A stretch of DNA of 64,000 nt, from NCBI GenBank assembly GCA_964461135.1, contig CAYWTB010000015.1, positions 1 through 64,000 of the forward strand, written 5' to 3'. Below, piece by piece: positions 1-8,952 of the stretch. A program made the position numbers and the translations under genes. Each line of letters begins with the position of its first letter. Position 1 is the first letter of the stretch. The notes under the pieces were generated by a model, which did not search any database, was not told where the DNA came from, and saw only the letters and a program-made list of their open reading frames with translations. Origin of the DNA: RQOF01 sp964461135 (GTDB taxonomy: Bacteria; Calditrichota; Calditrichia; RBG-13-44-9).

Positions 1-1
1 T

Positions 2-124
2 CTATGGGTTTATCCCGTTCTTTCTACACCTACTACTGTCGAAGATGAGATTAACAAAGTTTATTATTTTTACGCAATTTCATATAAAGAGGAGGAAGCA
101 ACACTAATCAGGAGAGATACCTAA
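2..124 (+). CDS. C-terminal fragment of an unidentified protein
   Basis: An open frame enters from the left edge and runs 40 codons to a TAA. The fragment is mixed in character and ends with a charged stretch (KEEEATLIRRDT). I do not recognise the family, and too little is present to assign one. The T9SS gene follows 37 nt later on the same strand, so the two could be co-transcribed. It might also be a chance open frame, since only 40 codons are visible. Confidence 0.35.
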   Translation, partial: LWVYPVLSTPTTVEDEINKVYYFYAISYKEEEATLIRRDT

Positions 125-161
125 TTGTAATGCAAAGGAGTGTTTGATTTATTGATTTAAT

Positions 162-1061
162 ATGTTGAGGTTTATTATCTACAGGTTTTATGTTCTTCTG
201 CTGGTTATGCAAATTTTTTTTGTTAAAGGGTTATTTTCACAAACTAATTTACTTCATATTTCATGGGATGCCAATCCCGAACCGGACATATATCAATATC
301 ATCTGTTCCGGTCAGTGAACGATCTCTCTCATTTTCAGTTTTTAAACAGTACTATTCATCCCGATACTCAATATACGGATACCGATGCTATCCAGCCGGG
401 TAATTTTTATGGGTACACTCTGACCGCAGTGGATTCAGTTGGAAATATGTCCGACTTTTCCGATACTGTTACAGTGGGAATCCCCAAAATATCCTGGGAT
501 TTATCAACTATATTTAATGGGCGTACAACTTCATTTCCCCTAATTACCATACTCTATGATCCCGATGACCAGGTAAGTGAACTTATCCCTTCGGTTTCCG
601 GCCTCCAGCATCTCAGAGTACAAGTTAATAATGACAGTCTTGAGATAACGCCCGACCCCATAACCTATATTGGACAGGGTAGTTTCAGTCTACGAGTAGA
701 TGATTCCTCCGGTTTTTGGGATATAAAGGAGAATATTACCCTTAGTATTTTGCAGCTAATTCCTATCGGTATTCAACGGGTTGGAACAAATCTTCCCTCT
801 GAGTTCCGGTTGTTTCAAAATTTTCCTAATCCGTTTAATCCATCGACAACAGTTAAATTTGCCCTCCCGCGACCCTCAAGGATAAAAATATCCTTATATA
901 CTATATTAGGACAAAGAATAAAGGTACTTCATGAAGAGAGGCTACAAGCAGGATTCTACCAATTTAAAATAAACCTGGCAGAACTCCCCAGCGGGATATA
1001 TCTGTATATCATGGAAACGGAAAATTTCCGGGATTTGAAGCGGATGTTACTGGTCAAATGA
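162..1061 (+). CDS. Secreted protein with FN3-like domain and T9SS type A sorting domain
   Basis: This 299-aa protein starts with a hydrophobic signal peptide (about residues 1-26). A fibronectin type III-like module follows (about 28-115, with the usual ISWDANPEPDI and YTLTAVDSVGN features), then a middle region I do not recognise. The last ~80 residues are a type IX secretion sorting domain: the FPNPFNPST motif near 225, then the beta-rich 'LGQRIKVL...LPSGIYLYIM' pattern ending in a basic tail. The sorting domain implies Sec export, T9SS passage and surface anchoring or release. The start is uncertain because the nearest purine-rich ribosome site (135-140) is about 21 nt upstream. No catalytic motif is seen. 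Confidence 0.85.
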   Translation: MLRFIIYRFYVLLLVMQIFFVKGLFSQTNLLHISWDANPEPDIYQYHLFRSVNDLSHFQFLNSTIHPDTQYTDTDAIQPGNFYGYTLTAVDSVGNMSDFSDTVTVGIPKISWDLSTIFNGRTTSFPLITILYDPDDQVSELIPSVSGLQHLRVQVNNDSLEITPDPITYIGQGSFSLRVDDSSGFWDIKENITLSILQLIPIGIQRVGTNLPSEFRLFQNFPNPFNPSTTVKFALPRPSRIKISLYTILGQRIKVLHEERLQAGFYQFKINLAELPSGIYLYIMETENFRDLKRMLLVK

Positions 1062-1189
1062 TGAGTTGACTACATATATCCCTAGCAGGAGGGCTCAGGA
1101 TTCGGCATTTTTATTTAGATGTCCGTTGTTGTGAACAAAAACAGATATTCAATACGGGCAGATAAAATCCTGCTATCTCATACCTGTTA

Positions 1190-1999
1190 TTAACCTCCCG
1201 TTGCAAATCCGGGAAAGAGGCACATTCCGCCATCCACGAAAATTGTAGCCCCCTGTATATAGTCCGCCTCATCAGAAGCAAGCCAAACCGCCACTGAACC
1301 GATGTCTTCAGGCACACCAACCCTATCGTAAGGGATCAATTTCAGTAATTTGGCTTCAGCTTCTTTGGTATCCCAGGCGTTTCGGTTAATAGGAGTTTTT
1401 ATAGCTCCAGGCGCAATATTGTTAACACGAATTTTTTTTGGGGCCAGCTCTTGTGCAATTGTCTTCATAAACATCAGAATACCACCCTTGGAGGCAGTAT
1501 AGTTACAATGGCCTGCCCATGGAATAATTTCATGAACTGAGCTTATACAGATAATTTTCCCTGCAGCCCTGGATATGTCCGGTACAATACCACGTTTCAC
1601 AAATTCTCTGGCAGCTTCACGGGCGCATAAAAAATAACCGGTCAAATTTACTGACAGGACTGCATTCCACTGCTCGAGTGTCATATCCAGGAAAGGGGAA
1701 TCCTTTTGTATGCCGGCATTATTAACCAGAATATCAATGGTTCTGTACTGTTTGAACATTTTATCAAACATATTTTCGACCTGATCTTCGCTGCCAACAT
1801 CCGCTTCAATAGCAATGGCCTCTCCACCCTTTTTTTTGATGCTATTCACCACATCATTTGCGGGATCACTCTTCCCGATATAGTTTACAACCACCGAAGC
1901 TCCAGCTGCACCTATGGCGATTGCAATGGCTCTTCCGATTCCCGAACTGGCACCAGTTACTAATGCTTTCTGACCCGCTAGAATTTTACGTGTTTCCAT
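1190..1999 (-). CDS. SDR family oxidoreductase (glucose 1-dehydrogenase-like)
   Basis: A 269-aa classical short-chain dehydrogenase/reductase. It has the TGASSGIG dinucleotide-binding loop, the NNAG motif, a serine in IICISSV, the catalytic Y-x3-K as YTASK, and a C-terminal FVDGG, all in canonical order. I chose the ATG at 1999 because a strong GGAGG lies just upstream; the frame stays open for another 24 codons that do not look like protein. Closest in style to the glucose 1-dehydrogenase/3-oxoacyl-ACP reductase group, so the substrate cannot be fixed. It is the last gene of a minus-strand block of channel and transporter genes, which hints at a stress or compatible-solute role (inference). 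Confidence 0.9.
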   Translation of the reverse strand: METRKILAGQKALVTGASSGIGRAIAIAIGAAGASVVVNYIGKSDPANDVVNSIKKKGGEAIAIEADVGSEDQVENMFDKMFKQYRTIDILVNNAGIQKDSPFLDMTLEQWNAVLSVNLTGYFLCAREAAREFVKRGIVPDISRAAGKIICISSVHEIIPWAGHCNYTASKGGILMFMKTIAQELAPKKIRVNNIAPGAIKTPINRNAWDTKEAEAKLLKLIPYDRVGVPEDIGSVAVWLASDEADYIQGATIFVDGGMCLFPGFATGG

Positions 2000-2119
2000 T
2001 TTACCTCCTTCATGAATGATTAAAAGCTGTATTGAGATGAATTCAGACAATCTGATCTCGTCACCATTCACCTGTAAAGTGTATAATTATGGGGTTCGTT
2101 TATAATTTTCATGAGAACC

Positions 2120-2923
2120 TTATCCTGATTTTACGTCTCTTTTGTTTTCTGATTTTATATTGCCGAAGATTCCGTGCGGATCGTGTTCAAAATGGTACAT
2201 TTTGGCGATCTCGATTTTAAGGTAACGGAAAAGAGCATATTTATGGAAAATTACAGCAATTGCCATACCGATGACCGGGCCAATCCAGTATATCCACCAT
2301 CCTATATAATTTTCTGAAATAAACATGGGACCCAGGCTTCTTGCGGGATTAGTACTGGTTCCTGAGAGTGGCGCCTCCAGGTAAACCATAATTGCATACA
2401 GAAAAGGGAACAGCAAGGGGGTAAAGTTGCGGAGCCGTTTATTTCCGATGAAAATATATAAACCGGTGATCAGGAAAAAAGTGGTAATGATCTCACCGGC
2501 AGAAGCTTGCCAGAAATTATAACCCACCCCGGGCAAAGTGGCACCAAAATCAATGCTTCGTCCAATATGACCCCATAAAAGCAAGGGAAGGGCTCCGGTA
2601 ATTCCTCCTGCCAGTTGGGATAATATATAAATTATTGTAGTACTTAAGCGTAGTTTGCCATTTAAAAAGAATGCCAGACTAACCACCGGGTTAATATGTG
2701 CGCCACTTACCTTTCCCAGATGCGACATGGCAATTGCCCCTCCGGTGGAACCGAAGAAAAAACCGGTGATTAAGCGACGCAAACCCGGATGAGGAATTAT
2801 CTGTTTTAACGGACTTCCTGCGCCAAAATCAACAATTACTGCTGATACTCCTATACCGATGAGAAGAGCAGTTCCTAAAAATTCAGCCAATGCACTCTGC
2901 CAGTGTGTTTTAAATAAATTCAT
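2120..2923 (-). CDS. MIP family aquaporin
   Basis: A 267-aa major intrinsic protein with six hydrophobic segments in two repeats. The two pore half-helix motifs are N78-P79-V80 (a variant of NPA) and N192-P193-A194, the latter followed by the conserved Arg. The family conducts water or small neutral solutes such as glycerol; the first motif being NPV rather than NPA makes the selectivity uncertain. A charged, His-rich tail of about 35 residues follows the last membrane span. It lies 40 nt downstream of the decayed antiporter and 120 nt upstream of the SDR start on the same strand, suggesting an osmotic-adaptation transcript together with the MscS gene. Confidence 0.9.
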   Translation of the reverse strand: MNLFKTHWQSALAEFLGTALLIGIGVSAVIVDFGAGSPLKQIIPHPGLRRLITGFFFGSTGGAIAMSHLGKVSGAHINPVVSLAFFLNGKLRLSTTIIYILSQLAGGITGALPLLLWGHIGRSIDFGATLPGVGYNFWQASAGEIITTFFLITGLYIFIGNKRLRNFTPLLFPFLYAIMVYLEAPLSGTSTNPARSLGPMFISENYIGWWIYWIGPVIGMAIAVIFHKYALFRYLKIEIAKMYHFEHDPHGIFGNIKSENKRDVKSG

Positions 2924-2963
2924 ATATGTTTTTAAATTTTAAATAACCAGGACATCTGGTATA

Positions 2964-4477
2964 TCAGACTGTATTATGTGATTTAGAAAATTTTCTGAGT
3001 TTATCATTTATTCTTTGGGTTATTTTTTTCTTTTCTGATGTCTCATCACCACTTTGCAGTTGCAGGAGTCTGGCATCGATATCGACTAATAAATGTTCCT
3101 AAACTTCCTGGCTGAAGAGCCCCTGGTGGAAGGCATCGATTATTTTCTGTTTCTCGACCAGAATAAGATGACGTCGGGCCCAGATTATTTCGTCTTTCCT
3201 AAATTCGCTTTCCTTTGAATGAAATTCCCTTATTTTTACCTGATGTCTATGAATTCTTTCCTGATAATCCTCTCTCAGAGATGAAATAATTTCATCATCT
3301 CTGAAACGAGTATTTGAGAGATGATCCAGGCTGGAAAGGGCTGCATTTGCTGCCCTCATTTTACCACGTTCCATCTCCGTGGCCAAACTTAGAACCAGCA
3401 CCATCGGTAATGCTCCGCGTAATCCACCCCAGGTGAGAATAGTAGTCCACTTTGCGGGTATACGTTCTCTGGTGAAACTTAACAATCCTGATACTCCTAT
3501 CATAACAAGACCTCGCCCTACGGTAATGGCCAGAAAGGCAATCAAAATTATTCCCCAGGAGGACATCAGCGTGTGAACCTTCGCTTCAAAACCGATAAGC
3601 AGAAATACAATGGAATTCATTGCAAATGTAATATATTCCCAAAAAGTCTCCACAGAGATGCGTGTTGAAGGTGACATTCCTGTACGAGCTCCATAATTAC
3701 CGTATAGCATTCCAGAAGTTACGGTTGCGATGACTCCCGAATAACCAAACTGATCTGCAGCTGCAAAGGCACCGTAAGCGGCAACAGTAGTGAAAGTAAT
3801 TTCAATCATTGGATCATCGATTTGTTTTATTACCTGAGAGACAGCCAAACTCACTGCCAGACCAACTATTAATCCCATGCCCACGATTCTGATGAAATCA
3901 AATACCAGGCCCCCTGCACTAATCTGGGTTCCGGTGAGGATGGATAAACTTAAGGTAAAAAACACAATACCGGTCCGTCATTAAGCAGGCTTTCGCCTTA
4001 CATGAGAATGCCTAATCTTTTAGGTGCTCCCAGACTTTTAAACATTGCAACAACAGCAATTGGATCAGTAGCAGATATTAATGCTCCAAAAACCAGCGCA
4101 TAACGCCATTCAAAATTATTAATAAAATGTAAATCACGAACGACGGTTGTAAGAATCAGTGTGGTAAGGGCAGTAGCAGCTATTACTCCAGGTATGGCAA
4201 GCGAGAATACTGTTACCCGATTCCGCCAGAAATCTTTGAAATCTATATGGAATGCCGCTTCAAATACCAAACCGGCTAGAAATATGTTGAACAATAGTTC
4301 CTTGCTCAGATTGGGTGCTTTCAGGGCGTGGATGAATCCAAGCACAAGCCCGGCTATCACAAGCCCCACAGTGTATGGGATATGCAAATGGCGGACGCCA
4401 ATAGCGACGGTTGTTACTAAAATAAAGAGTATAATAAAGATGGTTTCGCAGGGCATCTCTCTTCCCGGGTAATACAC
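2964..4477 (-). pseudogene. Decayed CPA1/NhaP-type Na+/H+ antiporter
   Basis: Two open pieces (4477-3998 and 3965-3099) plus a tail to 2964 form one CPA1 cation/proton antiporter with several lesions. The N-terminal part has the usual membrane segments and the ISATDPIAVVAMF motif. It then meets TAA (3998-4000) where the family has the first E of EGESLLND; the next codons still read GESLLND. A single missing base near 3974-3975 then shifts the frame into GTGIVFFTLSL. After GLRGALPMVLVLSL the sequence jumps straight to the cytosolic helix ERGKMRAANAAL, so about 40-50 residues with the last membrane span appear lost. A TAG at 3099-3101 interrupts FSQEV-EHLLVDIDARLL, whose frame continues 44 codons to a TGA. 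If these bases are correct it cannot make an intact transporter. Confidence 0.85.
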
Positions 4478-4568
4478 TGTTACATACTAATTTTCGCCAG
4501 TTAATTCTGTCAATTTCCGTTTATTTGCTGTTCTAAATATTCTTACTGCAAGAGGTAATAGAATCCAT

Positions 4569-5615
4569 TCATTCTTCGGATTTTACAAGACGCAGCCGGG
4601 GAAGACTGTCAGGATAATTTTTTTGCATATATTCAATTAATTTTTCGCGAACCAGGCATCTCAAATTCCAGGCAGATGACGAATCAGCTGCGCTGATCAG
4701 GGCTCTTAATTTCATGGTCTTCTCCGTGGCATCTGTCACCTGAAGCACACATGTCTTTCCATCCCAGGTATTAGAATTTTTTACAATACGTTCCAGTTCC
4801 CGGCGAATCTCCGGAACCGGAATGGTATAGTCTGCATATATAAATACCGATCCCAGCAAATCGGCAGAAACACGTGTCCAGTTTTGAAAGGTATTATCTA
4901 TGAAATATGTTATGGGAACAATAAGGCGACGCAGATCCCAGATCCGAACCACGGCGTATGTCAAATTAATCTCTTCGATTCGACCCCATTCATTGTCCAC
5001 AATAACCACGTCATCAATTCTGATGGGTTGCGCAAGAGCGATCTGAATGCCGGCAAAGAGTGTACCCAGACTCTTTTGTGCAGCAAAACCCAGAATAATC
5101 CCCATAATTCCAGCCGAAGCCAGGACGCTCACTCCTAACTGTCGCATCTTATCAAATGTCATGAGCATTGCTGCCACCGAGATAATCAGAATAATAACAA
5201 TTAAAACTCGTTCGATGACCCGCAACTGGGTGTAAATTCGCCGGGCTTTTAAATTGTCCTGTACATCCATGCTATACTGGCTGAGAATCATTTCTCTGAT
5301 GACATGCAGAGTGCGAATTGACAGCCAGGCGATAGCAGCAATTATCCACAATAATATTACATGATTTATTACTTTTACTGCTTCATCGGGTAATTTCAGG
5401 AAGGGAAGAACAATGGAGAGAAATATAACCGGTAAAAGTGCCTGTAAAGGTCCATACCATTGTTCCAGATGTATAGGAATTTTGTGAAATGTAAGAGGTT
5501 TGCGTGTATGTAGGTGATTTATAATTACTTTGAACATCCAATGAACCAGAAGCCCCAGTACAATTGCTGCCAAGGCAAAAGCGATTGACAGACCCATACT
5601 TTTAAAATTATTCAT
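4569..5615 (-). CDS. MscS family mechanosensitive ion channel
   Basis: A 348-aa small-conductance mechanosensitive channel. Hydrophobic segments lie at about residues 7-30, 55-75, 85-105 and 130-150. The pore-lining helix and beta domain follow (ASAGIMGIILGFAAQKSL, then IQIALAQPIRIDDVV, then WGRIEEINLTYAVVRIWDLRR), which are hallmark MscS signatures. The C-terminal alpha/beta domain ends in a basic stretch. Such channels open under membrane tension and release solutes during hypo-osmotic shock. It is the first gene of the minus-strand osmotic block, 91 nt before the antiporter remnant. The start ATG at 5615 is supported by the hydrophobic N-terminus. Confidence 0.92.
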   Translation of the reverse strand: MNNFKSMGLSIAFALAAIVLGLLVHWMFKVIINHLHTRKPLTFHKIPIHLEQWYGPLQALLPVIFLSIVLPFLKLPDEAVKVINHVILLWIIAAIAWLSIRTLHVIREMILSQYSMDVQDNLKARRIYTQLRVIERVLIVIILIISVAAMLMTFDKMRQLGVSVLASAGIMGIILGFAAQKSLGTLFAGIQIALAQPIRIDDVVIVDNEWGRIEEINLTYAVVRIWDLRRLIVPITYFIDNTFQNWTRVSADLLGSVFIYADYTIPVPEIRRELERIVKNSNTWDGKTCVLQVTDATEKTMKLRALISAADSSSAWNLRCLVREKLIEYMQKNYPDSLPRLRLVKSEE

Positions 5616-5854
5616 AAAGTATCCCTTTACTCAACTTTTAAAAGATTAAAAACTCTTAAATTATTATAAAACTTAAGTATGAAGAAATTGTGAAGAAAAA
5701 AAGTCTCATCTCGGATTCAGCAGATAAACGATATTATGGCACAAAGTACATGGAAGAGATGCCGGTCAGATTTTAAAGATACGAATTATTCTTTGGATTT
5801 GAATATATAAAAGATAAATTAATGCGTAGATAAAAGAATCGGTAAAAGATATTA

Positions 5855-6454
5855 TTATGAGGAAGAGTGTTTAGAATAAAATTTTTTGTATATGAAATAA
5901 ATGATAATGCCCGCCAGGACAATTCCCAGAATAATCCAGCCCCCTTCACTAAAGCGTTTCAATAACAATGGCAGGTTCTTTCCAAATGTATGTCCTAGGA
6001 TGCAGACAATAGATGCCCAAAGGATTCCGCCGGCAGCATTGTATAACAAAAAGGTGGGGTAATGCATTTTTGATACACCTGCCAGTAAAGCTGAAAAAAC
6101 TCTCAAAAAGGTAATAAAACGGCCAAAAAATACCGTTTTACCTCCATGTTTTTTAAAAAATTGTTCTGCCCGATTCAACAGTTCAGTTTTGAGATGCATT
6201 TTAGTAATGATCCGGTTGACAAAAGCCCTTCCACCCCGATATCCGAGCAAATAACCAAGATTATCCCCCAGTATTGCGCCGGCGGACCCGGCTGCCATAA
6301 TACCCCAAAGGTTTAATCTTCCGCTCATTCCTGAAAATGCTGAAGCAATCAATAATATTGTTTCTCCTGGTAGCGGTAATCCCATGCTTTCACCCATCAC
6401 CAGTAAAAATACAGCCGGATACCCCAATATTTCTATTAAATGTTCAATATGCAT
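5855..6454 (-). CDS. DedA family membrane protein
   Basis: A 199-aa DedA/SNARE-associated family integral membrane protein. Family signatures are visible: an E-x-x-G-x-P-x-P-G-E motif (ESMGLPLPGE), then GAILGDNLGYLLGYRGGR, then FFGRFITFLRVFSALLAGVSKM. The family is linked to lipid flipping (for example of the undecaprenyl phosphate carrier) and to membrane-potential maintenance. The length matches the family. It is separated from the MscS gene by 239 nt with no visible gene, so it probably has its own promoter. Confidence 0.92.
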   Translation of the reverse strand: MHIEHLIEILGYPAVFLLVMGESMGLPLPGETILLIASAFSGMSGRLNLWGIMAAGSAGAILGDNLGYLLGYRGGRAFVNRIITKMHLKTELLNRAEQFFKKHGGKTVFFGRFITFLRVFSALLAGVSKMHYPTFLLYNAAGGILWASIVCILGHTFGKNLPLLLKRFSEGGWIILGIVLAGIIIYFIYKKFYSKHSSS

Positions 6455-6690
6455 AATCTTATGAAATTTGATTATCCATTTTTAATGCTTAGAATGAAGT
6501 CTTCAAATAAAATAGTTTAGACAGAAATATTCGTACCTTTGGGCTTACAACAAGTTAAACAATTGTTTACATAAATTCAAGCCTTGTCTAGTACTTGAAA
6601 AACGGGTTGCAACTATTAGTAAGTTTTGACGGAATGATAGGAAAATTTAAATATATTCCGTTTCCGGATTTTAAGGTGGTGGGTTCCCAA

Positions 6691-8829
6691 TTATTCCTGA
6701 TGATTATCCAGGATGGAGTGAATTTTTTTCTCCATTTTTTTTATTGTATAGGGTTTAGGAAGAAAAAAGTAACCATTTCTGGTATGCGTCTCTGACATGG
6801 AAATACGGCTGTCCGTAAAGCCGGAACAAAGTAGAATCTTTATGTCGGTATTGAATTTTCGAAGGTTATCAGCAAGTTCTTCACCACCCATTTCAGGCAT
6901 GACAATGTCCGATATAACCAGATCAATTTTATTTACCAGATTTTTTTTCTTCACCATATCCAAAGCGTGTCTCCCGTTTTCCGCTTCAAATACCTTGTAA
7001 CCCATTGCTTTCAATCCTGTGCACATCAGTTCCCTTACATTAACATCATCTTCCACAAACAATATCGTTTCACTATGCGGCCGGAAGTGTATGTCTGTAT
7101 CCTTTTTGAATTCAAATGTTTTGCTTTCGGAGGTGGCGGGCCAGTAAATTTTAAAGGTAGTTCCCTGTTCCGGCTTACTTTCAACGTAAATGTTGCCCTG
7201 ATTCTGCTTAACTATTCCATAAACCGTAGAGAGTCCCAGTCCTGTACCCTCGCCACTTTTCTTGGTGGAGAAAAAGGGTTCGAATATATTCCGCCGGGTA
7301 TCCTCATCCATTCCAATACCCGTATCTTTCACTGTGATGAGAATATATTTTCCTTCCTGCAATCCGGGAAATTGAGTTAGGGAGTTACTGTTCAGCACCT
7401 CATCGGTGGTGCTGATGATAATCTCTCTCCTTTTGACATTATCTCCCAGGCTTTTAATGGCCTGGTTGGCATTAACAACCAGGTTTACCAGAATCTGCTG
7501 GATCTGAACCGGGTCGGCTTTAATACATTGAAGATTATCTTTCAGATGTAATTCAAGGCGGATATCTTCAGATATCAGTCTTGTCAGCATAGTATGAAGT
7601 TCTTTTATTACGTCGTTTAAGTCCACTATTTTGGGTTCAATCATTTGTTTCCGGCTGAACGCCAGCAACTGATGGATCAAATCCTCGGCACGTTTTACAC
7701 CTTTCAAAATATTTTCTAAATCATTATAATTTTTGCTGGAGCGGTCCATGTCCATTAAAATCAACTCGGCATATCCGCTGATGGTGGTAAGAATATTGTT
7801 AAAATCATGAGCAACACCTCCTGCCAGCATGCCGATGGATTCCAATTTTTTTGTCTGAAAAATTTGTTCTTCTATTGGACGTTTGTATGTTATATCTTTT
7901 AAAATTCCCTGATAGGAGATAATGTTATCGTCATGGTCTTTAATGGCAACAGATGTTTCCAGCACCGAAATTTGTTGACCCGAGCGGTTTTTTAAAAAAA
8001 GCTCATAATCTTTCACTCTTCCCGCTTGTCTCATCATCTCCTGGTATTTTTTGTGGTCTGCGGGATTCTGGTATATATCCTGTGCGATATCCAAAGAGCA
8101 TATCTCACTCAGGGTTTCGTAACCTAATAATTCAAGACCCGCTGGATTAATATCAATAAATTTGCCCTCGGGAGTTGAAATAAAGGCAGCATCATCAATA
8201 TCAGAAAAAAGCTTCCCGTATTTCAACTCTTTTGCCATTACAGAAATATGATTCTCGGCGCTCTCAATGGCAGTTGCAAAAATCATACAGACAGTATTGA
8301 GGAGAAATTCCTGGTTCTTATCGATTTCTATTATATCATGCAGAGAATCCAGCCCCAGTATTCCAACGACTCTGTCCTGTAACCATAGTGGCCAGAGAAT
8401 CATAGATTGGGTTTCTTCCACCTCCATAATTGCCTTAATAGTACCGGCTTTTGGTGGTAATTCTGTGCGCAATCTGATTTTTACCGGTGAGTTTTTTAGA
8501 ATGGGCTGGATTAACCAGGAGAAATCGTCACTGTTAATTTGATCATGCTGGGGAATTTTGTTCTTTATGCCGTTTCGCTTAAAGCTGTGTGACAGGGTAA
8601 TGGAATTATAGTGTGCCTTAAAAAGATAGATATAGCACCGATCGGCTTTTATCAGATCGGCTAAATTTATGAGATGATTTTGTATAACACTATCAGTATC
8701 ATCAGGCCTGGATTGAACATAATCGAGAGCCAGTGAAACCAGAAAGCGGGTTATGCAATACCAGTTTGTTTCCTCTTCAGCATTGTCGCCCGGTTCCCCA
8801 GGAGAATTTAAAATTGATTTAATGTTCAT
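6691..8829 (-). CDS. Hybrid sensor histidine kinase (GAF-PAS-HisKA-HATPase-REC)
   Basis: A 712-aa cytosolic hybrid kinase with no membrane segment. Domains in order: GAF-like sensor (about 30-195), PAS (about 205-325; FIDINPAGLELLGY and YQGILKDIT), HisKA with the phospho-acceptor His in GGVAHDFNNIL (near 340), and HATPase with the N box (LVVNANQAI), G1 box (DTGIGMDEDT) and G2 box (GEGTGLGLS). A C-terminal receiver domain follows (about 585-705), with acidic pocket FVEDD, phospho-Asp in DLVISDIVMPEMGG and Lys in LPKPY. No DNA-binding output or partner regulator lies nearby, so the downstream target is unknown. It is monocistronic, with intergenic DNA on both sides. Confidence 0.93.
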   Translation of the reverse strand: MNIKSILNSPGEPGDNAEEETNWYCITRFLVSLALDYVQSRPDDTDSVIQNHLINLADLIKADRCYIYLFKAHYNSITLSHSFKRNGIKNKIPQHDQINSDDFSWLIQPILKNSPVKIRLRTELPPKAGTIKAIMEVEETQSMILWPLWLQDRVVGILGLDSLHDIIEIDKNQEFLLNTVCMIFATAIESAENHISVMAKELKYGKLFSDIDDAAFISTPEGKFIDINPAGLELLGYETLSEICSLDIAQDIYQNPADHKKYQEMMRQAGRVKDYELFLKNRSGQQISVLETSVAIKDHDDNIISYQGILKDITYKRPIEEQIFQTKKLESIGMLAGGVAHDFNNILTTISGYAELILMDMDRSSKNYNDLENILKGVKRAEDLIHQLLAFSRKQMIEPKIVDLNDVIKELHTMLTRLISEDIRLELHLKDNLQCIKADPVQIQQILVNLVVNANQAIKSLGDNVKRREIIISTTDEVLNSNSLTQFPGLQEGKYILITVKDTGIGMDEDTRRNIFEPFFSTKKSGEGTGLGLSTVYGIVKQNQGNIYVESKPEQGTTFKIYWPATSESKTFEFKKDTDIHFRPHSETILFVEDDVNVRELMCTGLKAMGYKVFEAENGRHALDMVKKKNLVNKIDLVISDIVMPEMGGEELADNLRKFNTDIKILLCSGFTDSRISMSETHTRNGYFFLPKPYTIKKMEKKIHSILDNHQE

Positions 8830-8952
8830 GTTTCACTGTAATCTTTTGGACTTTCCGAATAATTTATGCTCATTATCAAATTAATATTTTTAAAAGAACA
8901 TGCGGTTTTCTAATCCATTATATTTTCGGAAAGTATGAAGATTTTCTTTAAC

